Shown piece by piece: positions 47,220 through 55,007 of a DNA stretch of 64,000 nt; within the stretch, counting starts at the first letter, position 1; the number at the start of each line of letters is the position of its first letter. The position numbers and the translations under genes are program-made. The notes under the pieces are model-generated. The model searched no databases. It was not told where the DNA came from and saw nothing but the letters and a program-made list of their open reading frames with translations. Source of the stretch: Pseudomonas multiresinivorans (lineage in GTDB: Bacteria; Pseudomonadota; Gammaproteobacteria; Pseudomonadales; Pseudomonadaceae); the NCBI RefSeq assembly GCF_012971725.1, contig NZ_CP048833.1, positions 2,480,001 through 2,544,000 on the forward strand. Reading direction: 5' to 3'.

Positions 47220-47420
47220 GGTGTGTCCTCCGGGGTTGGAAAGGCGGGGCTTCATGATTTGCGACCGGCCATGGCGGGGAGGGTTCGAACTTCCTGCGCA
47301 GCGGTGCGCAACCATCAATGCCGTCGAGCTTCACTATCGATGCAATCGAGTGGTGCGCGGGCCGGGCGCGGCTGACTATCTGCCCCACGAGATCGATGAA
47401 CCGAGCAAGGGACAGAATCG

Positions 47421-47810
47421 ATGAACACCCAGCGCCCCATCGCCAATCGCCCGGCTGCCCGTATCGCCCTTGGTTCGCTACTGCTGGCGGCGGCCAGCCT
47501 GACCGGCTGCGCGGCGACCTCCGAAAGCCAGCTGAGCTGGGACAGCCTCGGCGGCATGACTGCCCAGGACAGCAGCGCCTACCTCAACTGCGTCGACGGC
47601 AGGCTGACTCCCGGCACTGCCACTTTCGTCAGCGACAGCGGCACTACCCGCCAACTGCTCACCGGCAGCGCCGATCCGTTGCAGGCCAGCGGCATCGTCC
47701 AGGTGACTCCTATCGCCGGTGGCAACCACTTCAGTGCCTACCAGCGCAGCGCCTGGCAGGACAAGGGCGAGCTGCTGGATGCCGCCTACCAGTGCTCGCA
47801 GCACGGTTGA
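47421..47810 (+). CDS. Small predicted lipoprotein
   Basis: 129 residues with a lipoprotein signal (ALGSLLLAAASLTGC; lipobox LTGC at about residues 27-30). The mature part has two more cysteines (YLNCVDG and YQCSQHG) that could form a disulfide. No known domain was recognised. It is monocistronic with a terminator about 150 bp downstream. Confidence 0.75.
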   Translation: MNTQRPIANRPAARIALGSLLLAAASLTGCAATSESQLSWDSLGGMTAQDSSAYLNCVDGRLTPGTATFVSDSGTTRQLLTGSADPLQASGIVQVTPIAGGNHFSAYQRSAWQDKGELLDAAYQCSQHG

Positions 47811-47960
47811 TGATCTGTAGAGGTTGATACGTCTTCGAGCGGATCGCTCCCCCCAGCGACCCGCCCAGCGCCGGCAGGCGGCGAGTAGCCTGCGCCAGCG
47901 TCTGCCTTCGGGCTTTCGCTGATTCACTCTCCAAGGGTGCTTCCCCCGGCACCCGTATCT

Positions 47961-47996
47961 CGCCCGCCGAGTCCGCGCTCGGTGGGCGTTTTTTTT
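47961..47996 (+). terminator. Rho-independent terminator
   Basis: CGCCCGCCGAG-TCCGCG-CTCGGTGGGCG, an 11-bp stem with one mismatch, followed by eight T. It ends the lipoprotein transcript and isolates the amidase unit downstream. Confidence 0.88.
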
Positions 47997-48170
47997 AATT
48001 TACGCGTGTTGTGTATTCTGATCGGACATGCCAGTGTGTGCGCCCTGGCGGCTGTATTCGCCCTGCCTTGCCCAGGATGCGCATCCGGTTTGTCCGCCGG
48101 GCGCTGAACGACGCCGCCGGCCGACGGTAAACTCACTCCCGTCGCGTAACAGAAGTACAAGAGAATCGAG

Positions 48171-48263
48171 ATGAACACGCATTTTCCGACTTGCGCCGTC
48201 TGGGTCCTTCGCGACGCAGACCTGCCCCTTCCCACCAACCTTCAGCCGACGGTGAAAGCATGA
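48171..48263 (+). CDS. 30-residue leader ORF coupled to the amidase
   Basis: Starts MNTHFPTCAVWVL and ends LQPTVKA. Its TGA (48261-48263) overlaps the amidase ATG (48260-48262) as ATGA. AAGAGAATCGAG precedes its own ATG. The amidase lacks a strong Shine-Dalgarno sequence of its own, so translation of this ORF may deliver ribosomes to it. The peptide resembles nothing I know. Confidence 0.5.
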   Translation: MNTHFPTCAVWVLRDADLPLPTNLQPTVKA

Positions 48264-49954
48264 TCGAGGTAACCGAAGTTTCCATTGCGCAGCTGCGTGA
48301 AGCCCTCGAGTCGGGCCGCACCACCGCGGTCGAACTGGTCAAGGCCTACCTCGCTCGCATTGACGCCTACGATGGCCCGACCAAGCTCAACGCCGTGGTC
48401 GTGCGCAACACCGAGGCCCTGAAGGAAGCCGAAGCCTCCGACGCCCGCCGCGCCCGTGGCGAGACCCTCGGCCCGCTGGACGGCATTCCGTACACCGCCA
48501 AGGACAGCTACCTGGTGAAAGGCCTGACCGCCGCTTCCGGCAGCCCGGCCTTCAAGGACCTGATCGCCTACCGCGACGCCTTCACCGTCGAGCGCCTGCG
48601 CGCCGGCGGCGCCATCTGCCTGGGCAAGACCAACATGCCGCCCATGGCCAACGGTGGCATGCAGCGCGGCGTCTACGGCCGTGCTGAAAGCCCGTACAAC
48701 CGCAAGTTCCTCACCGCGCCCTTCGCCTCCGGCTCCTCCAACGGTGCCGGCACTGCGACCGCCGCGAGCTTCTCGGCCTTCGGCCTGGCGGAAGAAACCT
48801 GGTCCAGCGGCCGCGGCCCGGCCTCGAACAACGGCCTGTGCGCCTACACCCCGTCCCGTGGCGTGATCTCGGTGCGTGGCAACTGGCCGCTGACCCCGAC
48901 CATGGACGTGGTGGTGCCCTACGCCCGCACCATGGCCGACCTGCTGGAAGTGCTCGACGTGGTCGTCGCCGAAGACGCCGACAAGCGCGGTGACCTGTGG
49001 CGCCTGCAGCCGTGGGTGCCGATCCCCGCCGTCAGCGAAGTGCGCCCGGCTTCCTACCTGGACCTCGCCGCCGGCCCGGAAGCCCTCAAGGGCAAGCGCC
49101 TGGGCGTACCGCGCATGTTCATCAACAAGGACGAACTGGCCGGCACCAGCGAGAAGCCCGGCATCGGCGGCCCGACCGGCCAGCGCATCAACACCCGCGC
49201 CTCGGTCATCGACCTCTGGGAACAGGCCCGCAAGGCCCTGGAAGCCGCCGGCGCCGAAGTCGTCGAAGTGGACTTCCCGCTGGTTTCCAACTGCGAGGGC
49301 GACCGCCCTGGCGCGCCGACCGTGTACAACCGCGGCTTCGTCTCCGAGCAGTTCCTGCATGACGAACTGTGGGAACTGTCCGGCTGGGGCTTCGACGACT
49401 TCCTCCGCGCCAACGGCGATCCCAAGCTGAACAAGCTGGCTGACGTCGACGGGCCGAAGATCTTCCCCCATGACCCGGGCACTCTGCCGAACCGCGAGGA
49501 CGACCTGGTCGCCGGTATGGACGAGTACGTCAACATGGCCAAGCGCGGCCTGAAGACCTGGGACCAGATCGAAACCCTGCCGGACGGCCTGCGCGGCCTG
49601 GAGAAGACCCGCAAGCTCGACCTGGAAGACTGGATGGACGAGCTGAAGCTGGACGCCGTGCTGTTCCCCACCGTGGCCGACGTCGGCCCGGCGGACGCCG
49701 ACGTGAACCCGGAATCGGCCGACATCGCCTGGAGCAACGGCATCTGGGTGGCCAACGGCAACCTGGCGATCCGTCACCTGGGCGTGCCGACCGTCACCGT
49801 GCCGATGGGCGTGATGGCCGACATCGGCATGCCGGTGGGCCTGACCTTCGCCGGCCGCGCCTATGACGACTCGGCGCTGCTGACCTTCGCCGCGGCCTTC
49901 GAGGCCACCGGCTCCAAGCGCCTGGTGCCGCCGAGCACGCCGCCGCTGAGCTGA
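48260..49954 (+). CDS. Amidase-signature hydrolase
   Basis: 564-residue amidase-signature enzyme. The Ser-cisSer-Lys triad is readable as Lys81 (YTAKDSY), Ser159 (ASGSSNG) and Ser183 (ETWSSGRGP), spaced as in the family. The nucleophile motif WSSGR differs from the common GGSIR, so it belongs to a distinct subgroup. No signal peptide is present. The substrate is unknown; aliphatic or aryl amides are possible. The start at 48260 overlaps the stop of a 30-codon leader ORF. Confidence 0.85.
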   Translation: MIEVTEVSIAQLREALESGRTTAVELVKAYLARIDAYDGPTKLNAVVVRNTEALKEAEASDARRARGETLGPLDGIPYTAKDSYLVKGLTAASGSPAFKDLIAYRDAFTVERLRAGGAICLGKTNMPPMANGGMQRGVYGRAESPYNRKFLTAPFASGSSNGAGTATAASFSAFGLAEETWSSGRGPASNNGLCAYTPSRGVISVRGNWPLTPTMDVVVPYARTMADLLEVLDVVVAEDADKRGDLWRLQPWVPIPAVSEVRPASYLDLAAGPEALKGKRLGVPRMFINKDELAGTSEKPGIGGPTGQRINTRASVIDLWEQARKALEAAGAEVVEVDFPLVSNCEGDRPGAPTVYNRGFVSEQFLHDELWELSGWGFDDFLRANGDPKLNKLADVDGPKIFPHDPGTLPNREDDLVAGMDEYVNMAKRGLKTWDQIETLPDGLRGLEKTRKLDLEDWMDELKLDAVLFPTVADVGPADADVNPESADIAWSNGIWVANGNLAIRHLGVPTVTVPMGVMADIGMPVGLTFAGRAYDDSALLTFAAAFEATGSKRLVPPSTPPLS

Positions 49955-49979
49955 TCGGTCGGTTGCTGCCAGCAGGATG

Positions 49980-50010
49980 AAAAACCGCGCCCCAGGGCGC
50001 GGTTTTTTAT
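49980..50010 (+). terminator. Rho-independent terminator after the amidase
   Basis: CCGCGCCC-CA-GGGCGCGG at 49985-50002 followed by six T and preceded by five A. Confidence 0.9.
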
Positions 50011-50064
50011 TGCCAGAAGCGCTGGGTGCGACGTGTTCGATGGTCTGCTGTGTTGATGGGCCAT

Positions 50065-50084
50065 GTTCGCGAGCAAGGACTAGG
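50065..50084 (+). repeat. Left half of a variant REP split by the IS, with target duplication
   Basis: GTTCGCGAGCAAGGACTAGG is the reverse form of the CTAG-containing REP variant seen at 20251 and 25970. Its last six bases ACTAGG (50079-50084) are repeated at 51104-51109 on the other side of the IS. Joining the halves restores GGACTAGGCGTCCCCCTCG, closely matching the uninterrupted copies. Confidence 0.85.
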
Positions 50085-51103
50085 TGTGATCTCTCGGTAG
50101 GTTGTTCATCCGGGGCTTACCCGGAAAACTGGAAGTGCGACCAACCAATCCTTCCAGGAGCCCCGAATGAACCTGCATAAACATGCCCGTCTTACACCGC
50201 GCGGTCGAGCCCTTTTAGTCCAGCGCATGCTTCAGGGATTACGTGCTGAAGAGGCAGCGCAGGCGGCCGGTGTCAGCGTACGTACGGCCTACAAATGGCT
50301 TCGGCGTTACCGCGAAGAGGGAGAGGCCGGCATGATGGATCGCACTTCGCGCCCTCACGCCTGCCCCCATGCCACACCCGAGTCCCGGCTCGAAAGGCTG
50401 ATTGAGCGGCGCAGCGCCCGTCAAACCTATCGGCAAATTGCCAACGAGTTAGGGCTGGCAGTCAGTACCATCGCTCGCCACCTCAAACGACTCGGACTCA
50501 ATCGGCTCCCCGAGTTGGAGCCCGCTCCGCCGATCAGGCGTTATCAGTACGCTCAACCAGGTGATCTACTGCATCTGGATATCAAGAAGCTCGCACGCTT
50601 TTGGAGACCGGGACATCGAGTTACGGGAACCCGGCTGATGGGCTCTGACGGAGCGGGCTGGGAGTTTGTCCATGTCGCCATCGACGATGCCTCGCGCATC
50701 GCCTTCTCCAGCCTGCATGCTGATGAACGAGGTGGAAGTGCCTGTCGCGCTCTGCTCCAGGCTTTGCGCTACTACCGCTCGCTGAAGATTCGATTTACTC
50801 GGGTCATGACTGACAACGGTGCCTGCTACCGATCAGGTCTATTCCGCCGCCTATGCCGGCGTCTGGGCTTACGACATATCCGCACCAGACCCTACACCCC
50901 ACGTACCAATGGCAAAGCTGAGCGCTTCATTCAAACCAGCTTGCGGGAGTGGGCCTACGCCCGTAGCTACGAGAGCTCTGAGCAGCGCGCCCAGCATCTG
51001 GCCCTCTGGCTACACCAATACAACTGGCACAGGCCTCACTCCAGTCTGCATTACTGCCCACCCATCAGCCGCATTCCACTGAACAACCTACTGGGTTTAC
51101 ACA
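50085..51103 (+). mobile_element. IS481-family insertion sequence, 1019 bp
   Basis: Left end TGTG-N8-GTAGGTTGTTCA and right end, reversed, TGTG-N8-GTAGGTTGTTCA, imperfect terminal inverted repeats. It is flanked by a 6-bp ACTAGG duplication, which fits the NCTAGN target of IS481. A single DDE transposase fills it. Ends and duplication are intact, so the insertion looks recent. Confidence 0.9.
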
Positions 51104-51108
51104 ACTAG
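50167..51108 (+). CDS. IS481-family DDE transposase
   Basis: 313 residues: N-terminal HTH domains (EEAAQAAGVSVRTAYKWLRRY and a second near residues 92-118) and an rve-type integrase core. The DDE residues are in LLHLDIKK, VMTDNGAC and GKAERFIQ. The reading frame runs out of the right end of the IS, and its TAG stop (51106-51108) is in the duplicated target CTAG rather than in the element. No frameshift or internal stop is seen. Confidence 0.93.
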   Translation: MNLHKHARLTPRGRALLVQRMLQGLRAEEAAQAAGVSVRTAYKWLRRYREEGEAGMMDRTSRPHACPHATPESRLERLIERRSARQTYRQIANELGLAVSTIARHLKRLGLNRLPELEPAPPIRRYQYAQPGDLLHLDIKKLARFWRPGHRVTGTRLMGSDGAGWEFVHVAIDDASRIAFSSLHADERGGSACRALLQALRYYRSLKIRFTRVMTDNGACYRSGLFRRLCRRLGLRHIRTRPYTPRTNGKAERFIQTSLREWAYARSYESSEQRAQHLALWLHQYNWHRPHSSLHYCPPISRIPLNNLLGLHN

Positions 51109-51124
51109 GCGTCCCCCTCGGTCC
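51104..51124 (+). repeat. Right target duplication and right half of the split REP variant
   Basis: ACTAGG (51104-51109) followed by CGTCCCCCTCGGTCC, the other half of the variant REP element. The end is more worn than in the intact copies. Confidence 0.75.
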
Positions 51125-51151
51125 CCACAGGGTGTGGCGGTCCTGTTCCTT

Positions 51152-51231
51152 GTAGGAGCGAGCTTGCTCGCGAACCTCTGCCGGCCTGGCGCGGCAGCCG
51201 GGAAGCCATCGCGGACAGAGTCCGCTCCTAC
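51152..51231. repeat. Hybrid REP pair, family A plus family B
   Basis: A family A arm at 51152-51175 is paired with a reverse family B arm at 51208-51231 (ATCGCGGACAGAG...CTCCTAC). The outer GTAGGAGCG and CGCTCCTAC still pair, but the cores differ. Confidence 0.85.
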
Positions 51232-51241
51232 AAGAGAAAGG

Positions 51242-51361
51242 CCCCTCACCCTAACCCTCTCCCGCAAGCGGGAGAGGGACTGTTTGGTACAGGGTGAAAC
51301 CTCGGCGTCAGCCGGCACGGGCTACCCCCTCTCCCTCCGGGAGAGGGTTGGGGTGAGGGGG
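51242..51361. repeat. GGGAGAGGG-type inverted repeats, family E
   Basis: CCCCTCACCCTAACCCTCTC...GGGAGAGGG and CCCCTCTCCCTCC...GGGGTGAGGGGG. It follows the REP pair and ends just before the AraC-type gene. Confidence 0.8.
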
Positions 51362-51398
51362 AGCGCAGGCACGGACTCTCAAGAGAAGACAGTTGCTC

Positions 51399-52445
51399 CT
51401 ACAGGGTGCGCTCGGATGTGCGTTGCGCCTTCACGCAACCGAAGCGCGCTTCCCTGGACGGTGAGTAGCCGTAGAAGGATGTGTAGCACTTGCTGAAATG
51501 GCTGGGCGAGACGAAGCCGCAGGCCAGCCCCACCTCGTACATCGGCAGGCTGGAATGCTGCAGCAGGCGGCGGCTTTCGGTGATGCGCAGTTCCAGGTAG
51601 TAGCGCACCGGCGTGGTGCCCAATTGTTCCTGGAACAGCCGCTCGATCTGCCGCTTGGAGCGCCCGACGTAGTTCGACAGCTGGTCCTGGCTAAGCGGTT
51701 CCTCGATGTTCGCGCTCATCAGGTTGATCGCTTCGCGCAGCGGCTCGCTGAGCTTTTCGTGCAGCGCCGGGCGGGTGCGGCGGAAGCGCGACTCCTCGAA
51801 GGCCAGGATGTCGACGATGGCGTCCACCAGTTCACGGCCGTGGCGCGCGTTGATCCACTCCAGCACGAGGTTGAAGGCGCCGGTGGGGCTGGCGGCGGTG
51901 AGGCGGTCGCGGTCGGCCTGGTAGCTCTCGCTGGTGACCTCGCTGTGCCGGGCGATCTCCGCCAGCGCCGCGCGGTTCTCCGGGTGGATGGCGCAACGGT
52001 AGCCGTCCAGCAGGCCGGCCTGGCCAAGGAACCAGGCGCCGTTCCACAGGCCGGCGAGGGCGATGCCGCGGTCGGCGGCGATCTGCAGCAGGCGCGTCAG
52101 TTCGGGGATTGCGCGCAGCGGGGTGCGCAGGCCGCCGCAGACCACCAGCAGGTCGAGCTCGGCGAGTTGCGCTGAGGTCAGCGTCTCGCCGGGACAGATC
52201 ACCAGGCCCAGGTCGCTGGTGACCGACTCGCCGTCGAGGCTGAAGGTCTGCGTGGCGAAGGTCTGTGCGCGGATGAGGTTGGCGGTGACCAGGGTATCCA
52301 GCGCCTGGGTGAAGGCCGGCAGGGAGAAGTGCTCCAGCAGCAGGAAGCCCACCCGCGCGAGCCGGCCGGGCTCCCGGGAATCATCGTCGAGGTAGCGCAG
52401 GTTGCGCCCCTGCATGGCACCACTGAACTGGCGGCGTTCGACCAA
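51399..52445 (-). CDS. AraC-family regulator with amidotransferase-like domain
   Basis: 348 residues: a DJ-1/PfpI (class I amidotransferase-like) domain in about residues 30-200 and a C-terminal AraC double HTH (about 240-335, SQDQLSNYVGRSKRQIERLF; EVGLACGFVSPSHFSKCYTSFYGYSPS). This is the layout of GlxA, CdhR, GbdR and ArgR of Pseudomonas. The TTG at 52445 has GAGGT 6 bp upstream and is preferred to the ATG at 52415, which lacks a ribosome-binding site. It lies directly after the permease gene, so an amino acid or quaternary amine effector is plausible. Confidence 0.83.
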   Translation of the reverse strand: MVERRQFSGAMQGRNLRYLDDDSREPGRLARVGFLLLEHFSLPAFTQALDTLVTANLIRAQTFATQTFSLDGESVTSDLGLVICPGETLTSAQLAELDLLVVCGGLRTPLRAIPELTRLLQIAADRGIALAGLWNGAWFLGQAGLLDGYRCAIHPENRAALAEIARHSEVTSESYQADRDRLTAASPTGAFNLVLEWINARHGRELVDAIVDILAFEESRFRRTRPALHEKLSEPLREAINLMSANIEEPLSQDQLSNYVGRSKRQIERLFQEQLGTTPVRYYLELRITESRRLLQHSSLPMYEVGLACGFVSPSHFSKCYTSFYGYSPSREARFGCVKAQRTSERTL

Positions 52446-52477
52446 TAGGCACCTCGTCTCGTTGTGTGGCGGAGCGT

Positions 52478-53890
52478 TCAGCTACGCACGGCGCGCCGGC
52501 CGATGGTTCGCTGGGTGTGGGGCGACGTGCGCCGGCCGGTCTGGCTGAGCAGGACGATGATCACCGTCAGGGCCAGGGTCGAACTCACTTCCACGCGGTG
52601 CGACGGCATGATGAACATCACCGTGAGGATGAAGCTGATGATCCCGATCACCAGCCAGGTCAGCCAGGGGAACAGCCACATGCGAAACACCAGCTCGTGG
52701 TTGCGCCGGCGCAGGATGCCGCGCATGCGCAGCTGCGACACGGCGATGGCCAGGTAGACGAGCAGGGCGATGGAGCCGGAGCTGGCGAGCAGGAACTCGA
52801 ACAGCCGCCCTGGCGCAAAGAAGTTGAGCAGGGTGGTGAACATGCCGATCAGTGTGCTGGCGATCACCGCCGCACGCGGCACGCCCGCCGCCGAGGTGCG
52901 CTGGATGAAGGCCGGGGCGTCGTTGCGGCGGCTCAGCGAATAGATCATCCGCGAGGCGATATACACCGAGGAGTTCAGGCAACTGGCCACGGCGACCAGC
53001 ACCACCAGGTCCATCAGCAACTGCGCGTTGGGGATGTGCAGGAGCTCCAGGGTGCGCTGGTAGGAACCGATCTCCACCAGGCGTGGGTCGTCCCACGGCA
53101 CCACCGAGATGATCACCAGGATCGACAGCAGGTAGAACACGCTGATGCGCCAGATCACCGAGCGCGTGGCCTTGGCGATGTTGCGGCTGGGGTCGCTGGA
53201 TTCGGCGGCGGCGATGGTCACCGCCTCGGTGCCGATGAAGCTGAACAGGGTGGTGATCAGCGCGCTGAAGATCGCCGTCCAGCCGTTGGGCATGAAGCCG
53301 CCGTGCTCGCCCATCAGCCTGTGCAGGCCGCTGACCTCGCGCCCCGGCAGCAGGCCGAACAGCGCTGCCGCGCCGAGGCCGATGAAGGCGACGATGGCGA
53401 CCACCTTGAGCATGGCGAACCAGAATTCGAACTCGCCGTACTTGGCGACGCTGAACAGGTTGGTGACGGTGAGCAGCAGGGTCATCGACAGGGCGAAGAC
53501 CCAGGTCTCGACCTGCGGGAACCAGTTGTTGAGGATGACCCCGGCGGCGATGGCCTCGATGGGGATGACCAGCACCCAGAACCACCAGTACAGCCAGCCG
53601 ATGGTGAACCCGGCCCAGCGGCCGATGGCCTGGTCGGCATAGGCGGAGAAGGAACCCGTGTCGGGGCTGGCCACGGCCATCTCGCCGAGCATGCGCATCA
53701 CCAGCACCACCAGCAACCCGGAGAGTGCATAGGCGACGATGGCGGAAGGGCCGGCCGCGGCGATCGCGTGGCCGGAGCCGACGAACAACCCTGCGCCGAT
53801 GATTCCCGCGATGGAAAGCATGGTCACGTGGCGGGGCTTGAAGCCCTGCACCAGATCGCCATTGGTGCCTTTTGCACTGGGAGCACTCAT
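52478..53890 (-). CDS. gabP: APC-family amino acid permease, GABA permease type
   Basis: 470-residue transporter with 12 helices. The N-terminus FKPRHVTMLSIAGIIGAGLFVGSG is the AAT/GabP signature, and the helix 8-9 region CLNSSVYIASRMIYSLSRRNDAP is typical of GabP and related carriers. GABA is the most likely substrate; other amino acids of the same branch are possible. It is followed by the AraC-type regulator on the same strand after 32 bp. Confidence 0.82.
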   Translation of the reverse strand: MSAPSAKGTNGDLVQGFKPRHVTMLSIAGIIGAGLFVGSGHAIAAAGPSAIVAYALSGLLVVLVMRMLGEMAVASPDTGSFSAYADQAIGRWAGFTIGWLYWWFWVLVIPIEAIAAGVILNNWFPQVETWVFALSMTLLLTVTNLFSVAKYGEFEFWFAMLKVVAIVAFIGLGAAALFGLLPGREVSGLHRLMGEHGGFMPNGWTAIFSALITTLFSFIGTEAVTIAAAESSDPSRNIAKATRSVIWRISVFYLLSILVIISVVPWDDPRLVEIGSYQRTLELLHIPNAQLLMDLVVLVAVASCLNSSVYIASRMIYSLSRRNDAPAFIQRTSAAGVPRAAVIASTLIGMFTTLLNFFAPGRLFEFLLASSGSIALLVYLAIAVSQLRMRGILRRRNHELVFRMWLFPWLTWLVIGIISFILTVMFIMPSHRVEVSSTLALTVIIVLLSQTGRRTSPHTQRTIGRRAVRS

Positions 53891-54296
53891 CTGTCGGCCT
53901 TTTCTTGAAATTGTTCTTATGGGAGTAGCGAGGTCGGCGCGATGGCACTTGCAGGAGCGAATCTAGCCACCCGGCCGGTGGTTCCGCTCCTGGCGGGATC
54001 AGGGGATGGCTGGGGAAGGGGGCCGCTGCCGGCAACGCGCATCACGCGGGACCCAAGCTAAGGCAGATGGGCAGGCGGCGAGTTGCTCGAAATCGCCGCG
54101 GGCATGATCAAAAACGACATGCCGGCGGGGTAGAGAGTGGCCATGAGCTGCTCTGGGACGAAGGTTCCGCACCGGGGCAGCAGGGGAGTCGAAGCCAGCG
54201 AACCGGATCGGCGGTCAGCGTTTCAGCGGCTTGAGGCTCGCCTGGCGGCATTCGGGTCTAGGCTGAGTACTTTCGTCTGCCTCAGGTGATCCAGCC
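53891..54296. other. 406-bp gap between permease and GST
   Basis: Upstream region of two divergent genes. No REP copy, terminator, ORF with a ribosome-binding site, or clear sigma-54 promoter was found. It contains the 5' leader of the permease and presumably both promoters. Confidence 0.5.
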
Positions 54297-54956
54297 ATGT
54301 CCCTTGTGCTCTTCGGCCATCTCTTTTCCTCCTACACGCAGAAGGTGCTGATCGCGCTGTACGAGAACGCCACGCCCTTCGAGTTCCGCGGCCTGGGCCC
54401 GGATGAGCCGGACAACGGTGCGCACTGGCTGCGCCTGTGGCCGCTGGCGAAGTTCCCGGTGCTGCTGGACGGTGAGCACAGCGTCGCCGAGACCAGCATC
54501 ATCATCGAGTACCTCCACTTGAAGCATCCCGGCCCGGTGCGGCTGTTGCCGGACGATCCGCTGAAGGCGCTGGATGTGCGCTTCCTCGACCGCTTCTTCG
54601 ACTGGCACGTGATGACCCCGGTGCAGCACGCCGTGCTGGGGGCCATGAGCGGTGAGGCGAGCAAGCGCGCCGAAGGCCTGGCCCACGCGGTAAGCAAGCT
54701 CGAACTGGCCTACGCCTGGCTGGAAGAGGAACTGGCCGGGCGCGCGTGGGCGGCGGGCGACAGCTTCAGCCTGGCCGACTGTGCAGCGGCGCCGTCACTG
54801 TTCTACGCCGACTGGACCCATCCCATCGGCGACCGCTACCCGACCCTGCGTGGCTACCGCTCGCGCCTGCTGGCGCGCCCGTCCTTCGCCCGCGCGGTGG
54901 AGGATGCGCGACCTCTGCGGACACTGTTCCCGCTGGGAGCGCCGGATCGCGATTGA
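54297..54956 (+). CDS. Glutathione S-transferase-family protein
   Basis: 219 residues with an N-terminal thioredoxin-like domain (LFGHLFSSYTQKVLIALYE, cis-Pro in KFPVLLD, and ETSIIIEYL for glutathione binding) and an all-helical C-terminal domain (WAAGDSFSLADCAAAPSLFYADW). The Ser-Ser near residues 9-10 may serve in place of a catalytic cysteine or tyrosine. No specific subgroup can be fixed. It is monocistronic. Confidence 0.85.
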   Translation: MSLVLFGHLFSSYTQKVLIALYENATPFEFRGLGPDEPDNGAHWLRLWPLAKFPVLLDGEHSVAETSIIIEYLHLKHPGPVRLLPDDPLKALDVRFLDRFFDWHVMTPVQHAVLGAMSGEASKRAEGLAHAVSKLELAYAWLEEELAGRAWAAGDSFSLADCAAAPSLFYADWTHPIGDRYPTLRGYRSRLLARPSFARAVEDARPLRTLFPLGAPDRD

Positions 54957-55007
54957 GTACGGTGCGCTGCTTCGTTCAGGCCTGGGAGGATTCGCGCGCT
55001 CGGGCTT

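Noticed and set aside
52466..53908. A 480-codon plus-strand frame opposite the amino acid permease
   Set aside because: Shadow of the APC transporter; composition is biased to His, Gln and Asp and has no domain.
53943..53960. TGGCACTTGCAGG before the GST gene as a sigma-54 promoter
   Set aside because: The GG-GC spacing is far too short (the -24 and -12 parts run together).
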